From Heteroruminococcus sp964369885 (GTDB taxonomy: Bacteria > Bacillota > Clostridia > Oscillospirales > Ruminococcaceae), in assembly GCA_964369885.1 (NCBI GenBank), contig CAYJGQ010000012.1, positions 1-29,435 of the forward strand: 29,435 nucleotides of DNA, read 5' to 3'. The notes beneath the pieces were generated by a model. It was not told the origin of the DNA and did not search any database. It saw only the letters and a list, made by a program, of their open reading frames with translations. Position 1 is the first letter of the stretch. Each line of letters begins with the position of its first letter. Both the position numbers and the translations under genes were made by a program. This document shows, one piece after another, positions 22,459-29,435 of this stretch.

Positions 22459-24789
22459 ATGAAGACAAAAATGCGTAGGAAAAGATTAGGTTTGGTAACA
22501 AAAATTGCTCTACCACTGGCAATCGCCTTGATATTGGTCTTTGTTGCACTGGTTGGTTTCAGTGTAAATACCGCCAATAATATTGTTCGAAATAAGGCCA
22601 ATAGTGAATTTGCTTTGCTGGCATCTTCAAATTCGCACATTATCTCCACTGTGTTAAGTGATGCACAGCGTGTAAATTTAGATATTGCGGAGTATGTCGC
22701 CGCAAATTACGATAATGACAGCTCTATTGATATCATCACATCCAGTGAGTCGTCCCAATCTGACCCCACAGAACAGCCCGCCACTACCCCCGCCCTACCC
22801 GAGCAAGATTTGGAGCAAGAACCCCTACCCGACATCACCTTTCAAAGTAATGTTTACGACCATCTTACCCTAAGCCTTGATAGATATGAAATGGAAAGTT
22901 ACATAATAAATTCATTTTACGCCTCGGTAAAAAACAACCCCACCTGCTATGGCATGGCGGTCATGTTTGCCCCCTACACCTTTAGCCCTGACATCACCGA
23001 GTATGCAATTTTTATCGATTACAATAGTGCCACACAGCGCGGAGCCGATGTTGCCTTTACCGATGACTACCGAAACGAAGCCTACTACACCGAGCCCATG
23101 AAAAGCGGCGAGATGTACATAACCGAGCCGTTTATTTATGAGGGCGAGGCTGTGGTTACGGTTTCCACCCCTCTTATAGTTGGCGAAAAAATTATAGGTG
23201 TGGTCACCGCCGACCTACACCTGGCCGCATTTGGAGATGTAAACTCAACGCACGATAGTTACTCCACCCTTTCGGTAAGTATAATGAACGGCGTCGGCAA
23301 TTATCTGTATAGCAGCCAAAATGACTCGGCGGCCGGCAATGCATATTTAGATGGCGTGGAAGACCCCGAGGAAAAGGCACTTCTGCAAGAAAACGTTGCC
23401 AAGGACGTAGCATTTAGTCAAACTATCGGGGATAACATTGCCTACTTCAACCCCGTTAGCATAGACAATTACACCTGGTGGGTAGAAAACTCGGTGGCGA
23501 CCGACGATCTTCAAAAGGATGTCACCAACCTTACCATTCAAATGGTGGTTGTATCCTACATATCGCTTAACATTTTGCTTGTTATCGTAACCATTGTAAC
23601 CCGCAAGACTTTGCGCCCCCTTGGCAAAATTGTCGAGGCATCCAACTCCATCTCTCAGGGGCATTTTGATAATAAATTGCAGGTTAATTCAAATGATGAA
23701 ATAGGCGAGCTATCTAAGAGCTTTAATAGCATGGGCGCAACCCTGGAATCGCTCATAGCCGAAATACGCGAGCTGCTTTATCAGATGAGTCTTGGCAACT
23801 TTGATGTGCAGGTGTCGGAGGATGATTTGTATGTGGGCTCACTTTCACAAATAAGAGAATCACTGTTAAAAATCATTGAGTCGATAAGCACCACCATGAG
23901 TGAAATCCTTATTGCCGCAGAGCAGGTGAGCGTTGGGGCAACCCAGGTGGCCGACAGCGCCCAATCGCTTGCTCACGGCTCCTCTGAGCAGGCAGGAAGT
24001 ATTGACCAGCTCCATATTAATGTTCAAAACATCACAGATCAGGTTCTGCAAAACTCCCAAAGTGCAAATGAGGCCAACACCCTTGCAGGCGAGTCGCAGA
24101 CCGTCATCAACAATACCATAACCCAGATGAACAATCTCATGGAGGCTATATCCGAGATACAGGAATCTTCCACAAATATTGAGAAGATAATAAAGACCAT
24201 TGACGACATAGCCTTCCAGACAAATATTTTGGCCCTAAACGCCGCCGTTGAGGCCGCACGCGCAGGAAATGCCGGCAAGGGATTTGCCGTGGTGGCCGAC
24301 GAGGTGAGAAACCTTGCCCAAAAATCCTCCGAGGCGGCCAAGAGCACAAGTATGCTGATAAAGGACTCCCTCAACGCCGTTGAACGTGGCACAAAACTTG
24401 CCATGGAAACAAATGGCGCTGTATCTTCGGCCGAGAAAAAATCCGGCGAGCTACTCGATCGCATTTCTCAGATATCACAGGTAAGCCAAAGACAGTCGAG
24501 CGATATTCAGCAGATTTCCCAGAGCATTCAGGAGATTGTGGCGGTTGTACAGCAAACCTCGGCCACCAGCGAGCAGAGTGCTGCCGCCAGCCGTGAGCTG
24601 TCACAGCAGGCCGAGAGCATGAGCGGACTTGTGCGTCAGTTCAAATTACCAAATGACTTTCAGGGCATACAAATAGTAGACATCGCCGACTCGGTATCCT
24701 ACAATCCAACCCCTCAGCCCTACCAGCTTGGCAGTGCCGACAGCTACAACTACAACAGCTATACCGACTTTGAGGACGACAAGTACTAA
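22459..24789 (+). CDS. Methyl-accepting chemotaxis protein with dCache-like sensor
   Basis: Chemoreceptor of 776 residues. A first membrane helix at about 14-36, an extracellular sensor of about 320 residues, a second helix at about 359-380, HAMP at about 381-434 (LRPLGKIVEASNSISQG), and a cytoplasmic signalling domain. Its hairpin tip is DDIAFQTNILALNAAVEAAR and nearby GKGFAVVADEVRNLA (about 582-622). The sensor's PLIVGEKIIGVVTADLHL phrase and size point to the dCache class, which binds amino acids or other small molecules. A Pro/Glu/Gln-rich insert lies near residues 100-120. The C-terminus lacks a CheR-tethering NWETF-like motif. I prefer the ATG at 22459; a TTG at 22450 stands too close to the GAGGGG site. 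Single-gene unit with its own promoter and terminator; no other chemotaxis gene nearby. Confidence 0.95.
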   Translation: MKTKMRRKRLGLVTKIALPLAIALILVFVALVGFSVNTANNIVRNKANSEFALLASSNSHIISTVLSDAQRVNLDIAEYVAANYDNDSSIDIITSSESSQSDPTEQPATTPALPEQDLEQEPLPDITFQSNVYDHLTLSLDRYEMESYIINSFYASVKNNPTCYGMAVMFAPYTFSPDITEYAIFIDYNSATQRGADVAFTDDYRNEAYYTEPMKSGEMYITEPFIYEGEAVVTVSTPLIVGEKIIGVVTADLHLAAFGDVNSTHDSYSTLSVSIMNGVGNYLYSSQNDSAAGNAYLDGVEDPEEKALLQENVAKDVAFSQTIGDNIAYFNPVSIDNYTWWVENSVATDDLQKDVTNLTIQMVVVSYISLNILLVIVTIVTRKTLRPLGKIVEASNSISQGHFDNKLQVNSNDEIGELSKSFNSMGATLESLIAEIRELLYQMSLGNFDVQVSEDDLYVGSLSQIRESLLKIIESISTTMSEILIAAEQVSVGATQVADSAQSLAHGSSEQAGSIDQLHINVQNITDQVLQNSQSANEANTLAGESQTVINNTITQMNNLMEAISEIQESSTNIEKIIKTIDDIAFQTNILALNAAVEAARAGNAGKGFAVVADEVRNLAQKSSEAAKSTSMLIKDSLNAVERGTKLAMETNGAVSSAEKKSGELLDRISQISQVSQRQSSDIQQISQSIQEIVAVVQQTSATSEQSAAASRELSQQAESMSGLVRQFKLPNDFQGIQIVDIADSVSYNPTPQPYQLGSADSYNYNSYTDFEDDKY

Positions 24790-24801
24790 GAGCCTTTAAC
24801 C

Positions 24802-24844
24802 AAACAGCCACCACCCAAAACTTTGGGATGGTGGCTGTTTTTTT
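24802..24844. terminator. Strong terminator of the chemoreceptor gene
   Basis: Arms ACAGCCACCA-CCCAAA and TTTGGGA-TGGTGGCTGT form a stem of about 16 pairs with one mismatch, followed by seven or more T's on the plus strand. The reverse strand also has preceding A's, so it can act in both directions between the convergent chemoreceptor and transglutaminase genes. Confidence 0.92.
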
Positions 24845-24860
24845 GCAGTGGCATAGCAAA

Positions 24861-24891
24861 CCCCCACCTGTAATTTTAATACCGGTGGGGG
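24861..24891 (-). terminator. Hairpin at the 3' end of the transglutaminase gene
   Basis: Inverted repeat CCCCCACC (24861-24868) and GGTGGGGG (24884-24891) with an AT-rich loop, 8 bases beyond the stop at 24899. In minus sense only TTTGC follows, so termination probably relies on the neighbouring stronger hairpin. Confidence 0.5.
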
Positions 24892-24898
24892 CCATTAT

Positions 24899-26053
24899 TT
24901 ATCTCAATGAATCATCACGATATTTTATGCCTGTGGCATTTGGCACGGCCGACTTATCCCACTGATGGTCCTGTTGCTCAAACTCTTGGGAGGTCAGATT
25001 AAAAAACATGTAGCTCACCTCGCCATCGCCGGCCGAATCGCTCCAGGTAAGGTCAACGCAGTACCAGTCATCATCAAGCTTTACAAGGTTCCACGCATGT
25101 TCCTGCTCCCCCCTGTGGGAGGTGCCATTCACACTTATACACTCTATTTCCAACATGTCCATAAACAGCTGAAATGTCGTGGTGTAGCCGTAGCATATGG
25201 CGGTATGGTGCGTCAGCAGGCCATAGGGGTTGTGATTATCGGGGTCGGGCGTGGCCGAGGGTGATTGGTTTGCATAATCTTCATCATACAAAGTCCATTC
25301 CAAAATCCAATCATAAACCGCAAGCTCCTTCTCATAATCGCTCATGTCATCGCTTATGATTTCCTGTATCACCTGCACGGCTTTGTCGTATATGGCACGG
25401 TTTTTCAGTGTAAGCTCTGAGGGGTCGCCGCTTTTCCATGCCTCTAAAATAAGCTCATGATCGTAGGGGTCTCGCAGCAGGGCATTGTTTAGCTCACGCT
25501 GTTCCCTGCTCTGTTGTGGTATCACAATCCTATTCCCAAGGTCGGGCAATGTTGGCGGACTACTACTAAAGCAGGCCACAAAAGCATCCTCGGCCGCCTG
25601 TGGGTCCTCGCATATTATTAAAGCGACGGTATTCCCACTGATTACCACCCTTGCATCATCCATCAGCTCGGCCTGATCGGGTGCATATCCCACAAAATCC
25701 CCCTGCCTTGTGTCTATATAGTTTTCCAAGGTGTCCACCGCCTGCTCGGCCTTGGATTCCTCCGAAAAAATCATCACTGCAATCTCTCTTGCCTTCATGC
25801 CATCGGCAAATAGTATGCTACCTCCAAGCAGTGTTTCGGGGTAGATGGAGTAAAAGTCAAACACATACTGTATAAATTGCTCATCCTGCAACTCTAAAAG
25901 CTGCATCGACTCATCGCCCGGCTGACTTGATAGTATTATCTGCGCCATTTCTCCAGCGGTGTAGGGTGATTTGTTTGTGCCCATACAGGAGGCCATCAGC
26001 ATAACAACTATAATTAACGCCATCACCTCAAGCGCCACTTTTATTTGTGTCAT
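24899..26053 (-). CDS. Lipoprotein with DUF4358 and transglutaminase-like domains
   Basis: Surface lipoprotein of 384 residues. A hydrophobic leader with lipobox LMASC gives Cys23 as the lipidated residue. A DUF4358 domain fills about 33-163 (LLGGSILFADGMKAREIAVMIF region). A transglutaminase-like domain runs about 215-345 with a plausible triad: Cys287 in HTAICYGYTTTF, His319 in EHAWNLVKL and Asp334 in YCVDLTWSD. Such domains act as peptidases or cross-linkers at the cell surface. The pairing of DUF4358 with a transglutaminase core is the notable part; DUF4358 function is unknown to me. The ATG at 26053 has GGAGG at about ten bases. It lies downstream of the regulator gene but after that gene's terminator, so it is probably a separate unit. 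Confidence 0.9.
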   Translation of the reverse strand: MTQIKVALEVMALIIVVMLMASCMGTNKSPYTAGEMAQIILSSQPGDESMQLLELQDEQFIQYVFDFYSIYPETLLGGSILFADGMKAREIAVMIFSEESKAEQAVDTLENYIDTRQGDFVGYAPDQAELMDDARVVISGNTVALIICEDPQAAEDAFVACFSSSPPTLPDLGNRIVIPQQSREQRELNNALLRDPYDHELILEAWKSGDPSELTLKNRAIYDKAVQVIQEIISDDMSDYEKELAVYDWILEWTLYDEDYANQSPSATPDPDNHNPYGLLTHHTAICYGYTTTFQLFMDMLEIECISVNGTSHRGEQEHAWNLVKLDDDWYCVDLTWSDSAGDGEVSYMFFNLTSQEFEQQDHQWDKSAVPNATGIKYRDDSLR

Positions 26054-26170
26054 ATCCTGCCCGCCTCCCCGTTATTTTCATTTATATTTATAACCATGTC
26101 CATTTTTATTATGCTAAAGAAAACCTATTATGCCTAAATTATATCTTTTTTCGCTCCAAAACACAACAAG

Positions 26171-26197
26171 AAAACCCCATCACATAGCGATGAGGTT
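26171..26197 (-). terminator. Terminator of the sensor/regulator operon
   Basis: In minus sense AACCTCATC (26197-26189), loop GCTATGT, GATGGGGTT (26181-26173, with one G-T pair), then TTCTTG. It starts 16 bases after the response-regulator stop. Confidence 0.75.
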
Positions 26198-26212
26198 TGC
26201 CTGATGTCACAA

Positions 26213-26827
26213 TTATTTACCGGATATCCATCCGTTGCCTATTACATAAACCACAAGCTCCATAGAATTTTTACAGCCCGATTTTATGAGCATATTCTCC
26301 ATATGTCTTTTCACGGTGCCCACGGCTATATTCATTTTGTCAGCTATCTCCTGGCGGGAGTAGGAGTGACAAAGCAGTCGCAATACCTCAAGTTCACGCT
26401 CGGTAAATGGGGATTCACCGCTTGCAGTGGGTATTTTAATCGGCTCGGGAAAACTGCCATTGCCGGTCATCACAGCCCTTATCATGGCTACAAATTCATC
26501 AATAGGGCGGGATTTTGACAAAAATGCATCGGCCCCGGCCGCCTTGGCTCCGGGTATATATGAAATTTCATCAAATCCCGACATAACAACTATTTTAATT
26601 TCCGGAAAGCTACTTTTTAATCGTCGGGTCATAAGAATACCGCTGTCATTGTCCTCCACCGAAATATCGGTCAGCACAACATGGGGATTTAACTTTTGGC
26701 AAAGCTCTACAATAAACTCGGTGCTGGTAGAGCTCCCCACAAATTCCATGTCGTCCTGGGCATCAATTATGTTGCTAAAGGCATCCAAAACAGATTTATG
26801 ATCATCCACAATCAAAACCCTTATCAT
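26213..26827 (-). CDS. NarL/LuxR-family response regulator
   Basis: DNA-binding regulator of 204 residues. The receiver domain covers about 1-120 with Asp8 and Asp9 in LIVDDHKS, phospho-acceptor Asp54 in VVLTDISVEDND and Lys in FLSKSRP. A LuxR-type helix-turn-helix follows at about 140-200 (FTERELEVLRLLCHSYSRQE, then TVKRHMENMLIKSG). The ATG at 26827 has GAGGGG eight bases ahead. A reading six codons longer starts upstream of that site. The gene overlaps the kinase end by 26 bases, so it is the last gene of a sensor operon. Targets are not identifiable from this window. Confidence 0.95.
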   Translation of the reverse strand: MIRVLIVDDHKSVLDAFSNIIDAQDDMEFVGSSTSTEFIVELCQKLNPHVVLTDISVEDNDSGILMTRRLKSSFPEIKIVVMSGFDEISYIPGAKAAGADAFLSKSRPIDEFVAMIRAVMTGNGSFPEPIKIPTASGESPFTERELEVLRLLCHSYSRQEIADKMNIAVGTVKRHMENMLIKSGCKNSMELVVYVIGNGWISGK

Positions 26828-28238
26828 GCCACTGTCCCCTCTCAATTGTTATTATAAGGGCAAATTCGGGTATAAGTTCCACTTTTAGGGTGCCGCCGTA
26901 GTTCTCAACACGACTTCGAATGCCAGACAGACCGCCGCCCTCGGATATTCCGCATTTTGGCGCTGTGCCGTTATTGGTTATCTCTATGCGGTAGTTCGTG
27001 TCGGTCTGCTCAATATGCGCGCAAACCGCCGTTGCACCTGCATGTCTTGCAGCATTTGTGCAGGCCTCGCGCAGTACCGCCAATACCAAAAATGCCGCCG
27101 ATTCATCCGAAGGTAGCTTGCCAACCAAATCAATGCTAAGGCCCACCCGCTGAAAATAGTCATGAAGCTCCACAAACACCTGCTGTGCACTGCCGCTCTC
27201 CTTGGCCTTTATCTGGCTTATCATGTCCTGCAAAAGGGGTAGCAGGTTGCTGTAATCGGCAGTATTGTGGCTTTGAAGTATCCTTTGCATGGCCGTAAGC
27301 CTTTGCCCCATAACATCGTGTACCTGACTTCGTATACGCGAATACTCCTGCTCCTTGCGCAGTCTTTCCATCTTTTGCGACAGGTTTCTTATTTCTGCGT
27401 TTTGCTTTATTAGCTTTTCTCGTTCCTCCTCAAGCTCGTTTAACGCACCAATGGTTTCGCTCACGTCAATTGCAATAATTTCAATATAATGCAGGTCGTT
27501 TTGGTTGAGACTTTGCCTTGAAAAACGCCATGCATCGGTGGTGGTACGAAGCAAAATGTCCCCCTCTACAAACTGACAATCCCCCTCAATTACCAATCCG
27601 TTTTTTAGGTTTTGCCAAAATTCTATGCTGTTTTTCTGATCCTTCTCAAAAAAACGTAGTATAAGTTCCTTCATTTTGGTGTTTATAAGGTATATGTAGC
27701 CGTCGGTGTCGCAGAACATTATGCCGGCCGGCAGGGTGTCCAGCCCCTCCTTTAGCGAAAAGGGCGATAATTGATGTTTTTGTAGGTATATCTCACGGCG
27801 TAGCATTTCAAAAGCACGCAAAGTGAGCACTAAAACTACACTAATATAACACACCAAATACCCACCAAACGGCAGGACCGACATGTAAGGAAGGCTCAGC
27901 GCAATGCAAAGCGCAGGTACAATATGCTTTGGCCCTTTTACAATGGCCATTACAACATAATATATACCCGCCGCAATGCCAATAGTATACATAAATACTG
28001 ACAAAAAGCTGACATCAACCATCCCATGTGCACGGTTAAACATGGCCACTATGGGTAGAAGTGTAATCCCCGCTATGTAAAACAGTAGTCCAAGCTCACC
28101 CAGTGGTAACCATTTTTTCTTTGCTGTGTCGTTTGACACCCTCATCCCAATATATACCGACTGCATAATAAACATCGCTACACTAAAAAGAAACAACAGT
28201 ATAATTCTTTGATTGGAATAAAAATAAAAATCAAACAT
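26802..28238 (-). CDS. Membrane histidine kinase of the NarX/LiaS (HisKA_3) class with PAS domain
   Basis: Sensor kinase of 478 residues. Five or six membrane helices fill about 9-142. A PAS-like domain covers about 160-265 (GIMFCDTDGYIYLINTKMKE) and a coiled coil about 266-303. The dimerisation/phosphorylation helix is SQVHDVMGQRLTAMQRIL with phospho-acceptor His307. The ATPase has LREACTNAARHA (N box, about 389-400) and GGGLSGIRSRVENYGG (G box, about 434-449). The ATG at 28238 follows AGGAGG six bases upstream; the longer reading from 28256 contains this site and is rejected. It overlaps the preceding 7TM gene by eight bases (ATGTTTGA) and the following regulator by 26, so all three are translationally coupled. 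Confidence 0.94.
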   Translation of the reverse strand: MFDFYFYSNQRIILLFLFSVAMFIMQSVYIGMRVSNDTAKKKWLPLGELGLLFYIAGITLLPIVAMFNRAHGMVDVSFLSVFMYTIGIAAGIYYVVMAIVKGPKHIVPALCIALSLPYMSVLPFGGYLVCYISVVLVLTLRAFEMLRREIYLQKHQLSPFSLKEGLDTLPAGIMFCDTDGYIYLINTKMKELILRFFEKDQKNSIEFWQNLKNGLVIEGDCQFVEGDILLRTTTDAWRFSRQSLNQNDLHYIEIIAIDVSETIGALNELEEEREKLIKQNAEIRNLSQKMERLRKEQEYSRIRSQVHDVMGQRLTAMQRILQSHNTADYSNLLPLLQDMISQIKAKESGSAQQVFVELHDYFQRVGLSIDLVGKLPSDESAAFLVLAVLREACTNAARHAGATAVCAHIEQTDTNYRIEITNNGTAPKCGISEGGGLSGIRSRVENYGGTLKVELIPEFALIITIERGQWHDKGFDCG

Positions 28239-29435
28239 AGGCCGCCTCCTTTTCAAAGGATAACAATACGGCCTGGGTGTCGTCCCAGGGTTTTAGCTCT
28301 ATGCTACCTTTGCCCAGCATTTCATCCTGCCGCACATCCTCAAGATACTTGGCATCACAAATAGCACGGTCGGCAATTACCGAGAACACAATGCATCGGT
28401 CACTTTCATATAACTGCACCACCATATCACTACAACCTGCATCGGCTGCCCTTTCAAGCAATGCGCAAAAAAGTTTATATATCGGGTGGGCTATGTCAAA
28501 TCCTATATTCCCACTAAGGGTGCAGGAAACGGTAAGGCGCAGCTCAAGAGGCTGGGTAAACTCCTTCATTTCGGTCAGTGAATTTAAAAAGGCACTAACC
28601 GATTGGTGCTCGTTGTAAATTGCATTTATTAGGAGCATACATTCCCTTTTTATACTGCAGGCTATTATGTTTATAACGCCTATGGCTCGCTTTGGGGCCG
28701 AGGTGTTTTTCATCTGTTCCAGCAGTGTGGCTATTCGTTTTGTTCCCAAATTCAGGGCGTTGTCAATCTTATCGTATACGGTTTTCTCGGCCGAAAGTGC
28801 GGCAAGGTCGGCATTAACCTGCCCCTTTCGCTTTAGGAATTCGTTGTTTTTTTCAAGCTCTTGGTTGATGCTTGCAAGCTTTACCCGTGCAGTGTTTAGG
28901 GTTGAGTAGTCATCATAATAGTAAAACGCACCGCCCGATATTTGGGTTTGACGCAGTACAAAGTTTTCGTCGGTATGGCGCACAACGGCCGCCTGTGCAA
29001 AAAGCCGCTGATCCATATCACGTATTTCCATACGCAAACTCGAATTCGAAAAAAGGGTTTCATATCCGTTGTTGTTTGGCAGTATCCTGCTCTGCATACA
29101 GGCTTCGCAGGCTATGAGTATGAGTATTGACATACCAAACGTCAAATCAAACTCCCTTGCAAATCTTACATGTGTCACATAGCACACAGCATAAATTAGT
29201 ATTAGTAAGGTTGCAAACAGCGGCATAAAAAATGCCCATTTTTTTGGCGAGCTAAAGCTTTTGTGTATCATGTCAAACAGCGCACCAAACGCACTTAAAA
29301 AAGCCCATCCAATAACAAAAATATAGCCTATATTGTAGGAAAACTTACCACCCATGTAGCTATCAACTGTAAACACCAAGCCGTGCAGGTCATTACTTAG
29401 CACAAGCAAAAGCAGTAGCGCCGTAATAATGCCGT
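28231..29435 (-). CDS. 7TM histidine-kinase-like protein with degenerate ATPase (5' end outside window)
   Basis: C-terminal 401 codons of a membrane protein whose reading frame stays open to the window edge, so the true start lies beyond 29435. The visible part begins within a hydrophobic helix followed by SNDLHGLVF, typical of the 7TM N-terminal region of some clostridial kinases. More helices follow to about 100 residues, then a coiled coil rich in Glu, Lys and Asn (LASINQELEKNNEFLKRKG), a helical region and a C-terminal ATPase-like fold. I find neither a phospho-acceptor His box nor a normal N box or GxGL motif, so it is probably an accessory or pseudo-kinase for the complete kinase that follows with an eight-base overlap. 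Confidence 0.82.
   Translation of the reverse strand, partial: GIITALLLLLVLSNDLHGLVFTVDSYMGGKFSYNIGYIFVIGWAFLSAFGALFDMIHKSFSSPKKWAFFMPLFATLLILIYAVCYVTHVRFAREFDLTFGMSILILIACEACMQSRILPNNNGYETLFSNSSLRMEIRDMDQRLFAQAAVVRHTDENFVLRQTQISGGAFYYYDDYSTLNTARVKLASINQELEKNNEFLKRKGQVNADLAALSAEKTVYDKIDNALNLGTKRIATLLEQMKNTSAPKRAIGVINIIACSIKRECMLLINAIYNEHQSVSAFLNSLTEMKEFTQPLELRLTVSCTLSGNIGFDIAHPIYKLFCALLERAADAGCSDMVVQLYESDRCIVFSVIADRAICDAKYLEDVRQDEMLGKGSIELKPWDDTQAVLLSFEKEAAYV

Noticed and set aside
1..29435. CRISPR array, tRNA/rRNA genes, insertion sequences or prophage
   Set aside because: No regularly spaced repeats, no cloverleaf or rRNA signatures and no transposase, integrase or phage structural genes were seen on either strand.

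Overview
The window looks like the chromosome of an anaerobic member of Clostridia (Bacillota), perhaps a gut Oscillospirales-type lineage. The support is strong purine-rich Shine-Dalgarno sites at nearly every start, a T-box leader, a Gram-positive-type cobalamin riboswitch, sigma-A promoters with 17-bp spacers, GlpA/GlpB/DUF1667-type oxidoreductases, and a DUF4358/transglutaminase lipoprotein. No rRNA, tRNA, CRISPR array, transposase or phage gene is visible. I count 23 protein genes; all but two (a secreted repeat protein and a chemoreceptor) are on the minus strand.

Layout. (1) 112-2943: an OmpR/HisKA two-component pair, with a divergent secreted repeat protein whose upstream region carries an 11-bp-phased direct repeat. 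(2) 3076-5680: a YkvI-type transporter and an iron-type alcohol/glycerol dehydrogenase under a T-box leader whose specifier reads as CUC (leucine). (3) 5849-8507: a large extracellular, membrane-anchored protein with DUF4430 and alpha-toroid domains, resembling transcobalamin/intrinsic factor, behind a cobalamin riboswitch. (4) 8624-14604: a catabolic-looking cluster with DUF1667 protein, GlpB-like and GlpA-like flavoproteins, an RpiB-like isomerase, a NagD/AraL-type HAD phosphatase and AraM-type glycerol-1-phosphate dehydrogenase. It is interrupted by a structured G-rich intergenic element and preceded by an attenuator-like leader. (5) 14880-18539: an Fbp/Afu-type ABC importer (fused permease plus ATPase) with a metallo-beta-lactamase-fold hydrolase, but no substrate-binding protein. 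(6) 18666-22287: leuA, a CGGC-domain protein and cimA, for branched-chain amino acid precursors. (7) 22379-24844: a dCache-type chemoreceptor with its own promoter and terminator. (8) 24899-29435: a transglutaminase lipoprotein, then a NarL-type regulator, its histidine kinase and a truncated 7TM kinase-like protein running off the window end.

How the parts may work together. Regions 4 and 5 read as one functional module: import of a small organophosphate, hydrolysis of a phospho(di)ester, and funnelling of glycerol or short sugar phosphates to dihydroxyacetone phosphate through G1P dehydrogenase and a GlpABC-like complex. The substrate is unknown. Regions 2 and 6 both concern leucine, but only the transporter/dehydrogenase pair carries a T-box. 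The best candidates for little-described biology are the riboswitch-controlled transcobalamin-like surface protein, the Leu-T-box transporter/dehydrogenase pair, and the G1P-centred organophosphate module with an RpiB homologue lacking both usual ring-opening histidines.
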